The notes: generated by a model not told the origin, from the letters alone. 64,000 nucleotides of DNA from Cryobacterium cryoconiti (GCF_004403065.1 NZ_SOHA01000014.1:1-64000); one strand, 5' to 3'. Positions 43,198 to 52,100 are shown, counted from the stretch's first letter. A program made the numbers and translations.

Positions 43198-44484
43198 GTG
43201 AGCGACCAATTGCGCCCCCGCTCGTCACGATCGAGGAAGCTCGCCACCATCGCCCGCCACGGTCGTCTCCGCCGTTCCAACCCGTTCATCGCTCTGGCCA
43301 AGGTTCTCGCCGCGTCGCTGGCCGTCGTGCTCGTGAGCGGCGTCTCCGTTGCCGCGATCGCAACCTACGACGTCGCCGCGAGCGTGCAACCGGACGTGAA
43401 GCTCGCCAACGAGACCGCGGGCCCGGCGACCAGCATCGATGCGATCGAGGGTGGGGTGAATCTGCTCATCGTCGGCAGTGACAGCCGCAAGGGCCAGGGC
43501 GAAGCGTTCGGCCCGGAAGACTCCACCGGCGACCTCAATGACGTGACCATGCTGCTGCACATCTCCGAGGACCACAGCAACGCCTCCGTGATCAGCTTTC
43601 CCCGGGACCTGTATGTGCCTATTCCCGAGTGCCCTGACCCGGAGGGTGGCACCTTCGATTCGATGAGCAGCCAGAAGATCAACACCACGCTCACCTACGG
43701 CGGTTTGGCCTGCACGGTTCTCACCGTGGAGAAACTGACCGGCCTGAGCATTCCCTACGCGGCGGAGGTGCAGTTCAACGGTGTCATCGCCATGTCCACG
43801 GCCGTCGGAGGCGTTCCGGTCTGTGTCGCCGAAGACATTGAAGACGAGTACACGAACACCTATCTGGAAGCCGGCATGCACACGCTGGAGGGAACGGCCG
43901 CGTTGCAATTCCTGCGCACCCGCCACGGCGTCGGCGACGGCAGTGACCTGACCCGGATCAGCAACCAGCAGGTATTCCTGTCCTCGCTCATGCGCACGGT
44001 CAAGAGCGCCGACACCCTCACCGACCCGCTCAAGGTCTACTCCCTGGCTAAGGCCGTGACGGCCAACATGAGCCTCTCCACCAGCTTGAACGACGTCTCC
44101 ACCCTCGCCTCGATCGCGGTGGCGCTGAAGGACATCGACCTCAGCAAGGTCGTCTTCATCCAGGTGCCGACCGGAACGGTCGACGGCGGGGTGGAGGCGG
44201 TCGAACCCGACTTCGGCGACCTCTTCGCGGCGGTCGCCGCCGACGCCTCGCTCCAGCTGGGCGGCACCACCGGGGGAGGCGCCACCGTCGACCCGAACGC
44301 TCCGGTGGTCGCCGAACCAGACCCGGCAGCCACCGTTGACCCGGCGACCGGTGAGGTCGCGGATCCCGCTGTCCCTGATCCGGCCGTCACGGATCCGTCG
44401 ACAACCGTGCTCTCCGACTCCGTGACCGGCCAGACCGCCGGCGAACTCACCTGTTCGGTCGGGCGCACGCTCGACGACCAGTAG
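43198..44484 (+). CDS. LytR-CpsA-Psr (LCP) family cell-wall glycopolymer transferase
   Basis: A 428-residue membrane-anchored enzyme attaching glycopolymers to peptidoglycan. A basic cytoplasmic tail, one membrane helix (ALAKVLAASLAVVLVSGVSVAAIATY) and the LCP domain follow: NLLIVGSDSRKGQGE, DVTMLLHISED, VISFPRDLYVPIP, and LEGTAALQFLRTRHG with the conserved arginines. A low-complexity Pro/Asp/Val tail ends the protein. GTG 43198 has GAAGGGA upstream; the longer open frame would start inside the tRNA gene. It lies between two serine tRNA genes. Confidence 0.94.
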   Translation: MSDQLRPRSSRSRKLATIARHGRLRRSNPFIALAKVLAASLAVVLVSGVSVAAIATYDVAASVQPDVKLANETAGPATSIDAIEGGVNLLIVGSDSRKGQGEAFGPEDSTGDLNDVTMLLHISEDHSNASVISFPRDLYVPIPECPDPEGGTFDSMSSQKINTTLTYGGLACTVLTVEKLTGLSIPYAAEVQFNGVIAMSTAVGGVPVCVAEDIEDEYTNTYLEAGMHTLEGTAALQFLRTRHGVGDGSDLTRISNQQVFLSSLMRTVKSADTLTDPLKVYSLAKAVTANMSLSTSLNDVSTLASIAVALKDIDLSKVVFIQVPTGTVDGGVEAVEPDFGDLFAAVAADASLQLGGTTGGGATVDPNAPVVAEPDPAATVDPATGEVADPAVPDPAVTDPSTTVLSDSVTGQTAGELTCSVGRTLDDQ

Positions 44485-44571
44485 CGCCCGCCGGCATCCG
44501 TCGGCCCGGTTCGTGCGGATGCCGTCAGTACGGTTATGATTGCAATCGTGTGTTTGCATTGCAGGCACCAA

Positions 44572-44662
44572 GGAGACGTCGCATAGTACGGCTTAGTGCA
44601 CCACCCTGCTAAGGTGGAGTACCCTTCACGGGGTACCGTGGGTTCAAATCCCACCGTCTCCG
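44572..44662 (+). tRNA. tRNA-Ser (anticodon GCU)
   Basis: GGAGACG pairs with CGTCTCC; the loop CTGCTAA carries anticodon GCT (44608-44610) on a CCACC/GGTGG stem. Long variable arm and GTGGGTTCAAATCCCAC T-arm; 91 bases. Confidence 0.96.
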
Positions 44663-44966
44663 CACTGAGATCCTTCGCACAGAAGGTCGTTCGCACGAAC
44701 AGCATCCGCCCCTCCATGCCGGTTCCCCGGGATGTGGGGGTTTTGTCTTTCCCCCTTGTGCTCTCCCCCTTTTCCTTTTTCCCGCGCCGCACATATCCGC
44801 TGCACGTTACTGCGGAGATTTTCGCGACACACCGGGTCTCCGGGCGGGGCGAATGGCGTGTCGCGAAAAACTCCTCTCTTGCCGCGGTGACGGATGACGC
44901 GGACCGGGCGCGAAGGCCGGCCGTGCTCTGCCGGCAACCTGCGCCAGACCCAACCGCCGCAGCGCA
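44663..44966. other. Intergenic region after tRNA-Ser(GCU)
   Basis: No gene is supported. Pyrimidine-rich tracts at 44735-44785 (CCCCCTTGTG..., CCCCCTTTTCCTTTTT) probably contain the tRNA terminator, and a strong palindrome lies at 44819-44869. Confidence 0.5.
44819..44869. terminator. Palindrome TTTTCGCGACAC / GTGTCGCGAAAA
   Basis: Perfect 12-base arms at 44819-44830 and 44858-44869; GGAGA and CTCC extend them with a bulge. The right arm ends in an A-run, so the hairpin reads as a classical terminator on the minus strand (for the esterase gene), with a T-run. Confidence 0.65.
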
Positions 44967-46529
44967 CTAGAAGCCCGGCAGGAACTCCTGCCACACCGCC
45001 CGTCGTTCTCCGCGCGGATCCGACTCGATGCGATCGACCGCGTCGATGATCAGGGTCAGCCGGTCCGACTCCGTGTAGGTCGGCCAGGTGTCGTCGGGGC
45101 GCCCGGTGCAGGCGAAGCGCAGCCAGTGCAGGCGCATCCGTTCGCCCGCGTTGATGAAGAGTTCCCGCCCGCCCAGCAGGCTCATCGCCCGGGCCACGGG
45201 ACCGTCGACGTGGTCGAACAGGGCGAACAGCTCGATGCCGTGGGTGGCGCCCATGCCCAGCAGGTGCATGAGTCGGGGGGCCAGGTCGAACCGGTAGGCG
45301 TAGACCGCCGCGAACCGCGAGTGGAAATCGCCGATCTGCAGGCTCGGAAACCAGAACACGAAATCCCCACCGAAGTCGGCCGATGACCTCTTCGCCGGAA
45401 GGCTGGCATAGACGGTCCGCATCGCGTCGTGCGAATTCACCGGGGCGTGGTCGAAAATGGCCGCGATGCGCTTGGGCGATTGCGGCAGGATGTCCACCCG
45501 TCCCCGGAACAGGGAGCCCTCCCGCTCGTTCGTGCCGATGATCAGCGGCACTCGGTGCGCGGTCCCGTCCCGGAAGGCGTCGAGGGTGCGCTCGGGCAGG
45601 AAGTCCCCGTCGATCACCGGGATCAGGCAGAAGGTACCCGGGTTCGCATCGGGGGTTCGCGACTGCAGTTCCACCGCGGCCCGGGTCAGGTCGGTCACGG
45701 CCGCGCCGGTCAGCAGCTCGTTCGGGGAGAGGGCGTCCGCGTCCGGTTCGAGCGATCGCAGTTCCGCCACGAACTCTGCCGCCCAACCCTCCGTCAGCGC
45801 ATGCGAGAACGACGCGCTGGTGGGTGGGCTCTGCGCGATCGCACGGGCGAACAGGCCCTTCGCCGCGGGCGTCACCATCAGGTGCAGCACGGCATTGGCG
45901 CCGGCCGACTCCCCGAACACGGTCACATTGTGCGGGTCGCCGCCGAAGGCACGGATGTTGTCGCGCACCCACTCCAGCGCGGCCACCTGGTCGCGCAGGC
46001 CCAGGTTGCTCTCGAGGGGCCGTTCCGGGGTGGAATACCGGGAGAAGTCGAGGTAACCGAGAGCCCCCAGGCGGTAGTTGAAACTGACGTAGACGACCCG
46101 GCCGGTGCGCACGAAGCTCTCGCCCCGGCCGGTGAAGTCCTGTGAGGAGCCCACGCTGTAACCCCCGCCGTGGATGAAGACCATCACCGGGCGGCCCAGG
46201 CGTTTGCGGGACGACGACGCCGGCCGCAGCACGTTGACGGTCAGGCAGTCCTCCCCGGCCGGTACGCGCGGCCGGGTGCCCTTGAACTGGCTCTTGTAGG
46301 GCTGCGGCGCGACCCGGCCGAACGTGGAGGCGTCCCGCACGCCCTGCCAGGGAGCGACGGGCTGCGGGGCCCGGAACCGCAGTTCCCCCACGGGCGGTGC
46401 GGCGTAGGGGATCCCGCGCCAGGCCAGGATGCCGTCGTCGGCCACGCCGCGCACGACCCCTCCCGTTACCCGCACGTCCAGCCGGCTCCGGGGAGAAGTC
46501 GGCGCCACGGGGGTCAGGGTCACGGTCAT
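44967..46529 (-). CDS. Type-B carboxylesterase (para-nitrobenzyl esterase family)
   Basis: A 520-residue esterase without a signal peptide. Type-B signatures: AWRGIPYAAPPVGELRFRAP near the N-terminus, EDCLTVNVLRP, oxyanion HGGGYSVGSS, and nucleophile Ser in VTVFGESAGANAVL; the catalytic Glu/His region is toward ATHGIELFALFDHVD. Hydrolyses carboxylic esters; substrate unknown. The preceding gene on the same strand is a flavodoxin-like reductase 30 bases upstream, so the two may be cotranscribed. Confidence 0.92.
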   Translation of the reverse strand: MTVTLTPVAPTSPRSRLDVRVTGGVVRGVADDGILAWRGIPYAAPPVGELRFRAPQPVAPWQGVRDASTFGRVAPQPYKSQFKGTRPRVPAGEDCLTVNVLRPASSSRKRLGRPVMVFIHGGGYSVGSSQDFTGRGESFVRTGRVVYVSFNYRLGALGYLDFSRYSTPERPLESNLGLRDQVAALEWVRDNIRAFGGDPHNVTVFGESAGANAVLHLMVTPAAKGLFARAIAQSPPTSASFSHALTEGWAAEFVAELRSLEPDADALSPNELLTGAAVTDLTRAAVELQSRTPDANPGTFCLIPVIDGDFLPERTLDAFRDGTAHRVPLIIGTNEREGSLFRGRVDILPQSPKRIAAIFDHAPVNSHDAMRTVYASLPAKRSSADFGGDFVFWFPSLQIGDFHSRFAAVYAYRFDLAPRLMHLLGMGATHGIELFALFDHVDGPVARAMSLLGGRELFINAGERMRLHWLRFACTGRPDDTWPTYTESDRLTLIIDAVDRIESDPRGERRAVWQEFLPGF

Positions 46530-46559
46530 GGTGGGCTCACTTCTGGCGCAACGGCGCCG

Positions 46560-47294
46560 CTATCGGTACTCCGGGTTCGGCTGGAATCCGAATCGCTCGC
46601 CCTGGTCCCACTCGGCGCGGAGGTTGCCGTAAGCGGGGATGCCGCCGTTGGCCTTCAGAATCGCGGCCAGGTGCATCAGGTTCCAGGTCATGAACGTGGT
46701 GTTGCGGTTCGTGAAGTCGTTGTCCGGGCCGCCGGAGCCCGGGTCCAGGTAGCTCGGTCCCGGCCCGATCGCGCCGAGCCAGCCGGAGTCCGCCGCCGGG
46801 GGGATCGTGAACCCGATGTGCGCCAGGCTATAGAGCACGTTCGACGCGCAGTGCTTCACGCCGTCCTCGTTGCCGGTGATGACTGCTCCGCCCACCTTGC
46901 CGTAGTAGACGTACTGGCCCTTGTCGTTCATTTCGCCCGACATGGCGTACAGCCGTTCGATCACGCGCTTGGTGACCGACCCGTTGTCGCCGAGCCAGAC
47001 CGGCCCGCCGATCACGACGATGTCGGAGGTGCGCACCTTGTCGAACAGGGCCGGCCAGGCATCCGTCGCCCACCCCCGTTCGGTCATATCGGGGTAGACG
47101 CCGGTGGCGATGTCGTGGTCGACGGCCCGGATTGTTTCGACGTAGACGCCCTGCTCGTGCATCAGGTTGATGCTGAGGTTCATCAGGCCCTGCGTGTGGC
47201 TGATTTCCGGGCTTCGTTTGAGGGTGCAGTTGATGAACAGGGCGCGCAGGCCCGCATATTCGAAGGATGCCTGGGTGTTGCGGGTCGGGGTCAT
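46560..47294 (-). CDS. Flavodoxin-fold NAD(P)H-dependent oxidoreductase
   Basis: A 244-residue protein of the NADPH-dependent FMN reductase/flavodoxin-like group: LRALFINCTLKRSPEISHTQGL gives the FMN phosphate loop and IVVIGGPVWLGDNGSVTKRVIERL the flavin-binding segment; GGAVITGNEDGVKHCASNVLYSLAHIGFTIPP is also typical. It may reduce quinones or flavin. ATG 47294 is preceded by AAAACT six bases upstream, compatible with a leaderless start. Confidence 0.88.
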   Translation of the reverse strand: MTPTRNTQASFEYAGLRALFINCTLKRSPEISHTQGLMNLSINLMHEQGVYVETIRAVDHDIATGVYPDMTERGWATDAWPALFDKVRTSDIVVIGGPVWLGDNGSVTKRVIERLYAMSGEMNDKGQYVYYGKVGGAVITGNEDGVKHCASNVLYSLAHIGFTIPPAADSGWLGAIGPGPSYLDPGSGGPDNDFTNRNTTFMTWNLMHLAAILKANGGIPAYGNLRAEWDQGERFGFQPNPEYR

Positions 47295-47387
47295 GGCGCC
47301 AGTTTTGCACCGGCCCCAGACCTCGGCTAGGGCGGTGCGCGGCGCTCCGGGGTGCGCCCGCAGGCCCCGAGGAGGTTAGATGAGAGG

Positions 47388-48758
47388 ATGATAGCCAGAG
47401 ACCGCCGGGTACTGATCGTGGCCATTCTGGCGTCGTTCGTCGCCTTCCTGGACGGGTCCATCGTCACGGTCGCGTTGCCGGCGATTTCGGCGGAGCTCGG
47501 CGGCGGGCTGGCGTTGCAGCAGTGGGTGGTCGACGGCTATCTGCTCTCCCTGGGCGCCCTGATCCTCGTGGCCGGGTCGCTCTCCGACACGTTCGGCCGG
47601 GTGCGGGTGCTCCGGATCGGCCTCGTCTGGTTCGGAATCACCTCGCTCGCGTGCGCGGTGGCACCCTGGGGGAGCGCGCTCGTGCTCGCCCGGTTGCTGC
47701 AGGGCATGGCGGCCGCCCTGCTCGTGCCGAGCTCCCTGGCTCTGATCACGTCCACCTTCTCCGGAGCGGCACAGGCTCGCATGATCGGCGCCTGGACCGG
47801 TTGGACCGGGATCGCGGGCATCATGGGCCCGGTGCTCGGCGGCATCCTGGTCGACACGCTGAACTGGCGCCTCGTCTTCGGGCTGAACGTGATCCCCATC
47901 GCGGTCACGCTGTACCTGCTGGCAGGACTGCACGAGCCGGGGCGCACCCGGCCGGCCGCGCCGCTCGACGGGTGGGGTGCCGGTCTGGCCGCGCTCGGCC
48001 TGGGCGGTGCCGTCTTCGCCCTGATCGAGCAGGGCCGGCTCGGCTGGTCCAGCCCGATCGTGTTCGTCCCGTTCATCGTCGGGGTGCTCGCCTTCTCCGC
48101 CTTCCTCTGGTGGGAGGCGCGCGCGCCGCATCCCATGATGCCTCTGGACCTGTTCCGGATCCGTAATTTCGGGGTGGGCAACCTCGCCACGGTCGGTGTC
48201 TACGCGGCCCTCAGCCTCGGCTTCTTCGTCGTCACGGTCTATCTGCAGCAGGTCGGCGGCTTCTCCGCCACGGCGGCCGGCTTCGCGGGCATCCCGGCAA
48301 CCGTCATGCTGCTGCTCCTCGCGACCCTGTTCGGCACGCTCGCCGGCCGCTACGGCCCACGGATGTTCATGGCCGTCGGTCCGGTCGTCGCGGGTCTCGG
48401 TTTCCTGCTGCTGCGTGGGGCGGTGCCGCCCATCGACCTCTGGGTGGACGTTGTACCGGCCATCGTGGTGGTCGGCCTCGGACTGGCCATCACCGTGGCG
48501 CCTCTGACCTCCGCGGTGCTGGGATCGATCCCCGCTGAGCAGGCCGGGATCGGGTCGGCCGTCAACAATGCCGTGGCCCGGGTGGCCGGGCTGATCGCGG
48601 TGGCTCTGGCCGGAACCATCATCGGGGCGGCGCTCGACGTGGCCGGCTTCCAGCGTGTGATGGTGGTCGTGGCGGGCCTGATGATCGCCGGGGGGATCGT
48701 TTCCTGGCTCGGAATTCGCACCCCCGCAGCGCTTGCGGCACCAGAGCGCCCCGAATAG
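47388..48758 (+). CDS. DHA2-family MFS drug exporter
   Basis: A 456-residue transporter with about 14 hydrophobic segments. RRVLIVAILASFVAFLDGSIVTVALPAI is the DHA2 motif D1, GSLSDTFGRVRVLRIG motif A, and GIAGIMGPVLGGILVD motif C of proton antiporters. Probably exports a toxic compound. I chose ATG 47388; the frame opens at 47352 but only the shorter start follows the GAGGAGG/AGAGG region. No adjacent regulator on this side; the MarR gene at 49.5 kb is a possible but unsupported link. Confidence 0.9.
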   Translation: MIARDRRVLIVAILASFVAFLDGSIVTVALPAISAELGGGLALQQWVVDGYLLSLGALILVAGSLSDTFGRVRVLRIGLVWFGITSLACAVAPWGSALVLARLLQGMAAALLVPSSLALITSTFSGAAQARMIGAWTGWTGIAGIMGPVLGGILVDTLNWRLVFGLNVIPIAVTLYLLAGLHEPGRTRPAAPLDGWGAGLAALGLGGAVFALIEQGRLGWSSPIVFVPFIVGVLAFSAFLWWEARAPHPMMPLDLFRIRNFGVGNLATVGVYAALSLGFFVVTVYLQQVGGFSATAAGFAGIPATVMLLLLATLFGTLAGRYGPRMFMAVGPVVAGLGFLLLRGAVPPIDLWVDVVPAIVVVGLGLAITVAPLTSAVLGSIPAEQAGIGSAVNNAVARVAGLIAVALAGTIIGAALDVAGFQRVMVVVAGLMIAGGIVSWLGIRTPAALAAPERPE

Positions 48759-48807
48759 CTGTTATAGTTTTCAAGTTGTCATAGAGCGCTTAGCTGAATG
48801 ACAGCCT

Positions 48808-48880
48808 GCGCTCGTAGCTCAACGGATAGAGCATCTGACTACGGATCAGAAGGTTGGGGGTTCGAATCCCTTCGGGCGCA
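48808..48880 (+). tRNA. tRNA-Arg (anticodon ACG)
   Basis: GCGCTCG pairs with CGGGCGC (one T-G); anticodon loop CTACGGA holds ACG (48841-48843) on TCTGA/TCAGA. The A34 is the substrate of TadA, whose gene is at 52.1 kb. 73 bases; no CCA encoded. Confidence 0.96.
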
Positions 48881-48886
48881 CAACAT

Positions 48887-48924
48887 AAAACCCCCGCAAT
48901 CGTCCAGATTGCGGGGGTTTTTTC
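48887..48924 (+). terminator. Intrinsic terminator of tRNA-Arg(ACG)
   Basis: AACCCCCGCAATC pairs perfectly with GATTGCGGGGGTT around GTCCA and is followed by a T-run (TTTTTTC). Confidence 0.95.
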
Positions 48925-48952
48925 GTACCCGGGGCGCGGCCCGTCGGGCAGG

Positions 48953-49123
48953 TCAGCGCGCGGCCACCAGGGTCCGGGGCTGGTGGGCCGACTCGCGGCG
49001 CACATTCGTGCGGTCGCATCCGGTGCAGCTCAGAACGTAGACCGGGAGGGCGTGGTGCTCGGCGTGCGCCGGGTTCGGCGTCAGGCGAGCGGCCGAGTGA
49101 CAAAAGGGACACGTGATTCTCAT
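48953..49123 (-). CDS. Small double-CxxC zinc-ribbon protein
   Basis: A 56-residue protein with CPFCHSAARL near the start and VLSCTGCDRTNV in the middle: two CxxC knuckles 30 residues apart, as in a zinc ribbon. The C-terminus is basic. AGGAG lies nine bases before ATG 49123. No function can be assigned. Confidence 0.7.
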   Translation of the reverse strand: MRITCPFCHSAARLTPNPAHAEHHALPVYVLSCTGCDRTNVRRESAHQPRTLVAAR

Positions 49124-49252
49124 GGCTGAGGCTCCTGTTCTTGTACCCGCCACGATCTGCAACGCGTAATCCGAAGTTAACTCAGGTCGGCTCGGCGCAG
49201 TACCCCCTTGACCCGGCCGGATGCCTGTGCTCGGCCGTCTCGGGACGCGGCT

Positions 49253-49444
49253 CTACGAGTGGTCGATGTGCTCGATCATGAAGTCCGTGCCGGGGTAGAC
49301 GATGCTCTCGTGCGCTTCACTGAACCGCACGAGGTAGGGCGGTTCGCCGTCCGGTCCGCGAACCTCCAGAATCACGCCATGCCGGTCCGAAGCCTCCACC
49401 GTCTTGCCTCGAATGACGATCCGGTCTCCCTGCGCTGCGTGCAT
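49253..49444 (-). CDS. DUF1918-domain small protein
   Basis: A 63-residue protein matching the actinobacterial DUF1918 family: MHAAQGDRIVIRGKTVEASDRHGVILEVRG, then PPYLVRFSEAHESIVYPGTDFMIEH. It folds as a small SH3-like barrel in homologues; role unknown. GAGGAGG is eight bases before ATG 49444, so the upstream GTG at 49453 is rejected. Confidence 0.9.
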   Translation of the reverse strand: MHAAQGDRIVIRGKTVEASDRHGVILEVRGPDGEPPYLVRFSEAHESIVYPGTDFMIEHIDHS

Positions 49445-49535
49445 GGGAACCACCTCCTCGCCGGTTACCGTACGCCCGCCCGTGGTGTCTGCACAGGGGG
49501 CGCGGGGGCGGTGCGCCGGCGAAGGGGCGGCAGGG

Positions 49536-49970
49536 TCAGTCGCTGCCGCGGAGGCGGTCGCAGAGAGCGGTCAGCTGTGTGAGTTCGTCGGCGCTCAGGG
49601 TGTCGCCGATGCGCTCGGTGATGGTGTCCATGTGTTGCAGCGCGACCCGGCGGAAGAGCTCGAAGCCGGCATCCGTCAATTCGATCAGCGCGCCGCGGCC
49701 GTCGGTCGGGTCGGTGTGCTTCTGCACGAAACCGCGCAAAGCCAGCCGGTCGACCAGACGGCTCACGCTGGGCTGGGTGAGTAGCACGTGCCGGTTCAGA
49801 TCGCGGAGCCGCAACTGCCGTCCGGGTGCCCGGGACAGGTTGAACATGACGTCGTACTCGTTGAAGGAAATCTCCCGGGACGGGAAGTCGGCGGCGATAC
49901 TGCGCATGATGGCGACCTGGGCGCGGAACAGGGACTCCCAGGCGGCTACAGCCACGGCTCGATCGGTCAC
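49536..49970 (-). CDS. MarR-family transcriptional regulator
   Basis: A 144-residue winged-helix regulator: EISFNEYDVMFNLSRAPGRQLRLRDLNRHVLLTQPSVSRLVDRLALRGFV and the wing TDPTDGRGALIELTDAGFEL. GTG 49970 has GGAGG upstream; 25 further N-terminal residues in the open frame are unlikely. A possible operator, CTTGAACTCCAAG, lies just upstream (near 49985). Target genes unknown. Confidence 0.9.
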   Translation of the reverse strand: MTDRAVAVAAWESLFRAQVAIMRSIAADFPSREISFNEYDVMFNLSRAPGRQLRLRDLNRHVLLTQPSVSRLVDRLALRGFVQKHTDPTDGRGALIELTDAGFELFRRVALQHMDTITERIGDTLSADELTQLTALCDRLRGSD

Positions 49971-50051
49971 GCTGCCTCCACATCCTTGAACTCCAAGAAT
50001 AGAGACTCCGTACGAAGCCGCCTCATCCACTCGTGGCGAATTCAAAGAAAA

Positions 50052-50092
50052 ATAACGAACGGATAACTAGCTTCTCGTTACGCGTTCGTTAT
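50052..50092. promoter_or_regulatory. AT-rich inverted repeat ATAACGAAC / GTTCGTTAT
   Basis: Perfect nine-base arms at 50052-50060 and 50084-50092 with a 23-base spacer, inside the most AT-rich stretch of the window (about 50030-50115). It may be an operator or promoter island; no gene lies between 49971 and 50219. Confidence 0.5.
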
Positions 50093-50168
50093 ATATTCGG
50101 AGTGCGTCAACCGTTTGCTGTGGCGGAAGACGCGAAATGTGATTGCAGGACACTCTTGGTGCAAGGGA

Positions 50169-50203
50169 AGAGGGCCGGTCGTAGCTACTACGACCGGCCC
50201 TCT
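50169..50203. terminator. Terminator hairpin after the winged-helix regulator gene
   Basis: AGAGGGCCGGTCGTAG (50169-50184) pairs perfectly with CTACGACCGGCCCTCT (50188-50203). It lies 16 bases past the stop of the minus-strand gene; the T-tract is weak. Confidence 0.8.
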
Positions 50204-50219
50204 GTCATGCAGGCACCAC

Positions 50220-50915
50220 TCAGAAGACGTCGGGGCTGGGCGTGCTGGACTGGCGGATCGACACGTCGGCGTGCCGGTCGAAGCGGTAGCCGACGCCGCG
50301 CACGGTGCGCACGATGTCCTCGTAGCGGCCGAGCTTGGCCCGCAACCGGCGCACGTGCACGTCGATCGTGCGCTCGTTCGGGGCGTCCTCGTCGTCCGCG
50401 GCGTTCCAGAGCTTGGAAATCAGCTCGGCACGTTCGATGGTGCGGCCTTCGCGCAGCACGAGGTACTGCAGCAGTTCGAATTCCTTGTAGGTGAGCGCCG
50501 CGGTCTCGCTGTCGAGGATGACGCGCTTGCGGGAGATGTCCACCACGACGCCGCCGGGCGCGCGGTCGGGGTCTTCGGCGACGTTGCGGTGCTTGGCCAG
50601 GGCGGTGGGGTCCTGCAGCGCGAGGCGTACGACGTCCACGTCGCGGCCGCCGGCGCCGGCCGGTGCCAGTGCGACGGCGGCATGGGTCTCCGCGGCCGGG
50701 GCGATCGTACTGGTCAGCGCCTTCAGGGCCTCGACGATGCGGCTGAGGCTGGTTCCGGCCGCTGCCGCGGTGTCCTCGTCGATGCCGACGTACAGAACGA
50801 AGCCGCGGGCCTGCGTGCCGTCGGGCACGGCCCGGATGCGCGGCGCGGCCGGGGTGGGAGCGGTCTGAAGTTCGAGGCGGGCTGAGCGAGCGGTGTCAAT
50901 GTGAGCAAGCGACAT
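50220..50915 (-). CDS. OmpR-type winged-helix regulator lacking a receiver domain
   Basis: A 231-residue protein. Residues about 125-220 are a clear OmpR/PhoB DNA-binding domain (VDISRKRVILDSETAALTYKEFELLQYLVLREG, ERTIDVHVRRLRAKLG, RTVRGVGYRFD). The N-terminal ~110 residues are not a receiver: no acidic pocket, phospho-Asp or Lys is visible, although GFVLYVGIDEDTAAAAGTSLSRIVEALKAL may be a short alpha/beta ligand or dimerisation unit. It therefore cannot be a standard response regulator. No kinase gene is adjacent. A sigma70-like promoter about 280 bases upstream implies a long leader. Confidence 0.85.
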   Translation of the reverse strand: MSLAHIDTARSARLELQTAPTPAAPRIRAVPDGTQARGFVLYVGIDEDTAAAAGTSLSRIVEALKALTSTIAPAAETHAAVALAPAGAGGRDVDVVRLALQDPTALAKHRNVAEDPDRAPGGVVVDISRKRVILDSETAALTYKEFELLQYLVLREGRTIERAELISKLWNAADDEDAPNERTIDVHVRRLRAKLGRYEDIVRTVRGVGYRFDRHADVSIRQSSTPSPDVF

Positions 50916-51433
50916 GGCGGTGATCCTTGGCTGGGATGCTGCAGGGGAACCCGACGCACGAAGCGGTTGCGGGTTCGAAAAAGTTCGGCCGGTGAATGGC
51001 CTGGAGGCAGTCGAAGAGACTCGGAGTTCAACCGGCCGGCCGCGATACGTCAGCGGGGCGGGAACGGGGCGATGGTTCGCTGGTTAGCGGGACATTCGGC
51101 AACACGCGGAGCAGCTGCCGGGCATCAGCATCATGCCGGCAGTCCCGGGGGCCTCGACGGAGGTCTGGGGGCGTGCGCTCGTTGTCATAGTTGCGAGTAA
51201 AGCCCACTGTTACGGCGTGTGTCAATTCTGTGACCGAGGATGACGCTGTGCGACGCGCATCACGTTCGGTGACTCTGCGACGGATCGGAGGATCCGCCGC
51301 AGAGAGGGAAACTGTGAAAGCATCCGTGATGAAAAGATACTTCATCAAAGATTCGTGAATATGTCGGGGTTGCATGCCATGTGGGTCGCAGGACCTGCAT
51401 GGCCGGTACCCGGCACCGGATCAGTCGGTTCTG
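50916..51433. other. Long non-coding gap between the winged-helix regulator and upp
   Basis: No gene is supported. On the minus strand TTGACA (51220-51225), 18 bases and TTTACT (51196-51201) form a good promoter for the regulator, leaving a leader of about 280 bases with GGCCGG-rich complementary stretches around 50985-51045. The stretch 51310-51365 is AT-richer. A 115-codon ORF (51028-51375, minus) looks like chance. Confidence 0.5.
51196..51225 (-). promoter_or_regulatory. Sigma70-type promoter of the receiver-less regulator
   Basis: TTGACA and TTTACT separated by 18 bases, the clearest -35/-10 pair in the window. Confidence 0.6.
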
Positions 51434-52066
51434 CTACACCAGACCGTAGAGGCGGTCGCCGGCGTCGCCGAGCCCGGGCACGATGTAGCCGTGTTCGTCG
51501 AGACGGTCGTCGACGGCGCCGAGCACAATGGTCACTTCACGGCCCTCGAGGGCCTTTTCCACCGCGGCGAGGCCTTCCGGGGCGGCCAGGATGCAGATGG
51601 CCGTGACGTCGACGGCGCCACGGTCGAAGAGGAACTGGATGGCCGCGATCAGCGAACCGCCCGTGGCCAGCATCGGGTCGAGAACGAAGCACTGGCGGTC
51701 GGACAAGTCGTCGGGCAGACGCTCCGCGTAGGTGGTCGGCTCGAGGGTTTCCTCGTTGCGGGCCATTCCGAGGAAACCGACCTCGGCGGTCGGCAGGAGT
51801 TTGACCATGCCCTCGAGCATGCCGAGCCCGGCGCGGAGAATCGGCACGACGAGCGGCTTGGGGTTGCTGATCTGCACGCCGCGGGCCACGGCGACCGGGG
51901 TCTGCACGGTCACTTCCTCGACCCGCACACCGCGGGTCCCCTCATAGGCGAGGAGAGTCATCAGCTCTTCGACAAGTGATCGGAATATCGGCGACGGGGT
52001 GTTCTTGTCCCGGAGAACCGTGAGTTTGTGGGTGATCAGGGGGTGGTCGGCTACGTGGACTCGCAT
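51434..52066 (-). CDS. upp: Uracil phosphoribosyltransferase
   Basis: A 210-residue enzyme making UMP from uracil and PRPP (pyrimidine salvage). The PRPP loop is [31 protein letters not shown] and the uracil-binding GDAGDRLYG near the C-terminus are typical. Complete. Divergent from tadA with 34 bases between starts; TAGATT six bases before ATG implies a leaderless mRNA. Confidence 0.97.
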   Translation of the reverse strand: MRVHVADHPLITHKLTVLRDKNTPSPIFRSLVEELMTLLAYEGTRGVRVEEVTVQTPVAVARGVQISNPKPLVVPILRAGLGMLEGMVKLLPTAEVGFLGMARNEETLEPTTYAERLPDDLSDRQCFVLDPMLATGGSLIAAIQFLFDRGAVDVTAICILAAPEGLAAVEKALEGREVTIVLGAVDDRLDEHGYIVPGLGDAGDRLYGLV

Positions 52067-52072
52067 AGGCTC

Positions 52073-52078
52073 AATCTA
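52073..52078 (-). promoter_or_regulatory. upp: -10 hexamer TAGATT of upp
   Basis: Six bases before ATG 52066. Confidence 0.55.
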
Positions 52079-52100
52079 CTAGTCGGGGAGAGGAACGTGG

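Noticed and set aside
50960-51000. Possible tRNA T-arm (GGGTTCGAA)
   Set aside because: No matching acceptor or anticodon stem can be formed around it.
51028-51375. 115-codon minus-strand ORF in the upp-regulator gap
   Set aside because: It overlaps the best -35/-10 promoter in the window, has no ribosome site and no recognisable domain.
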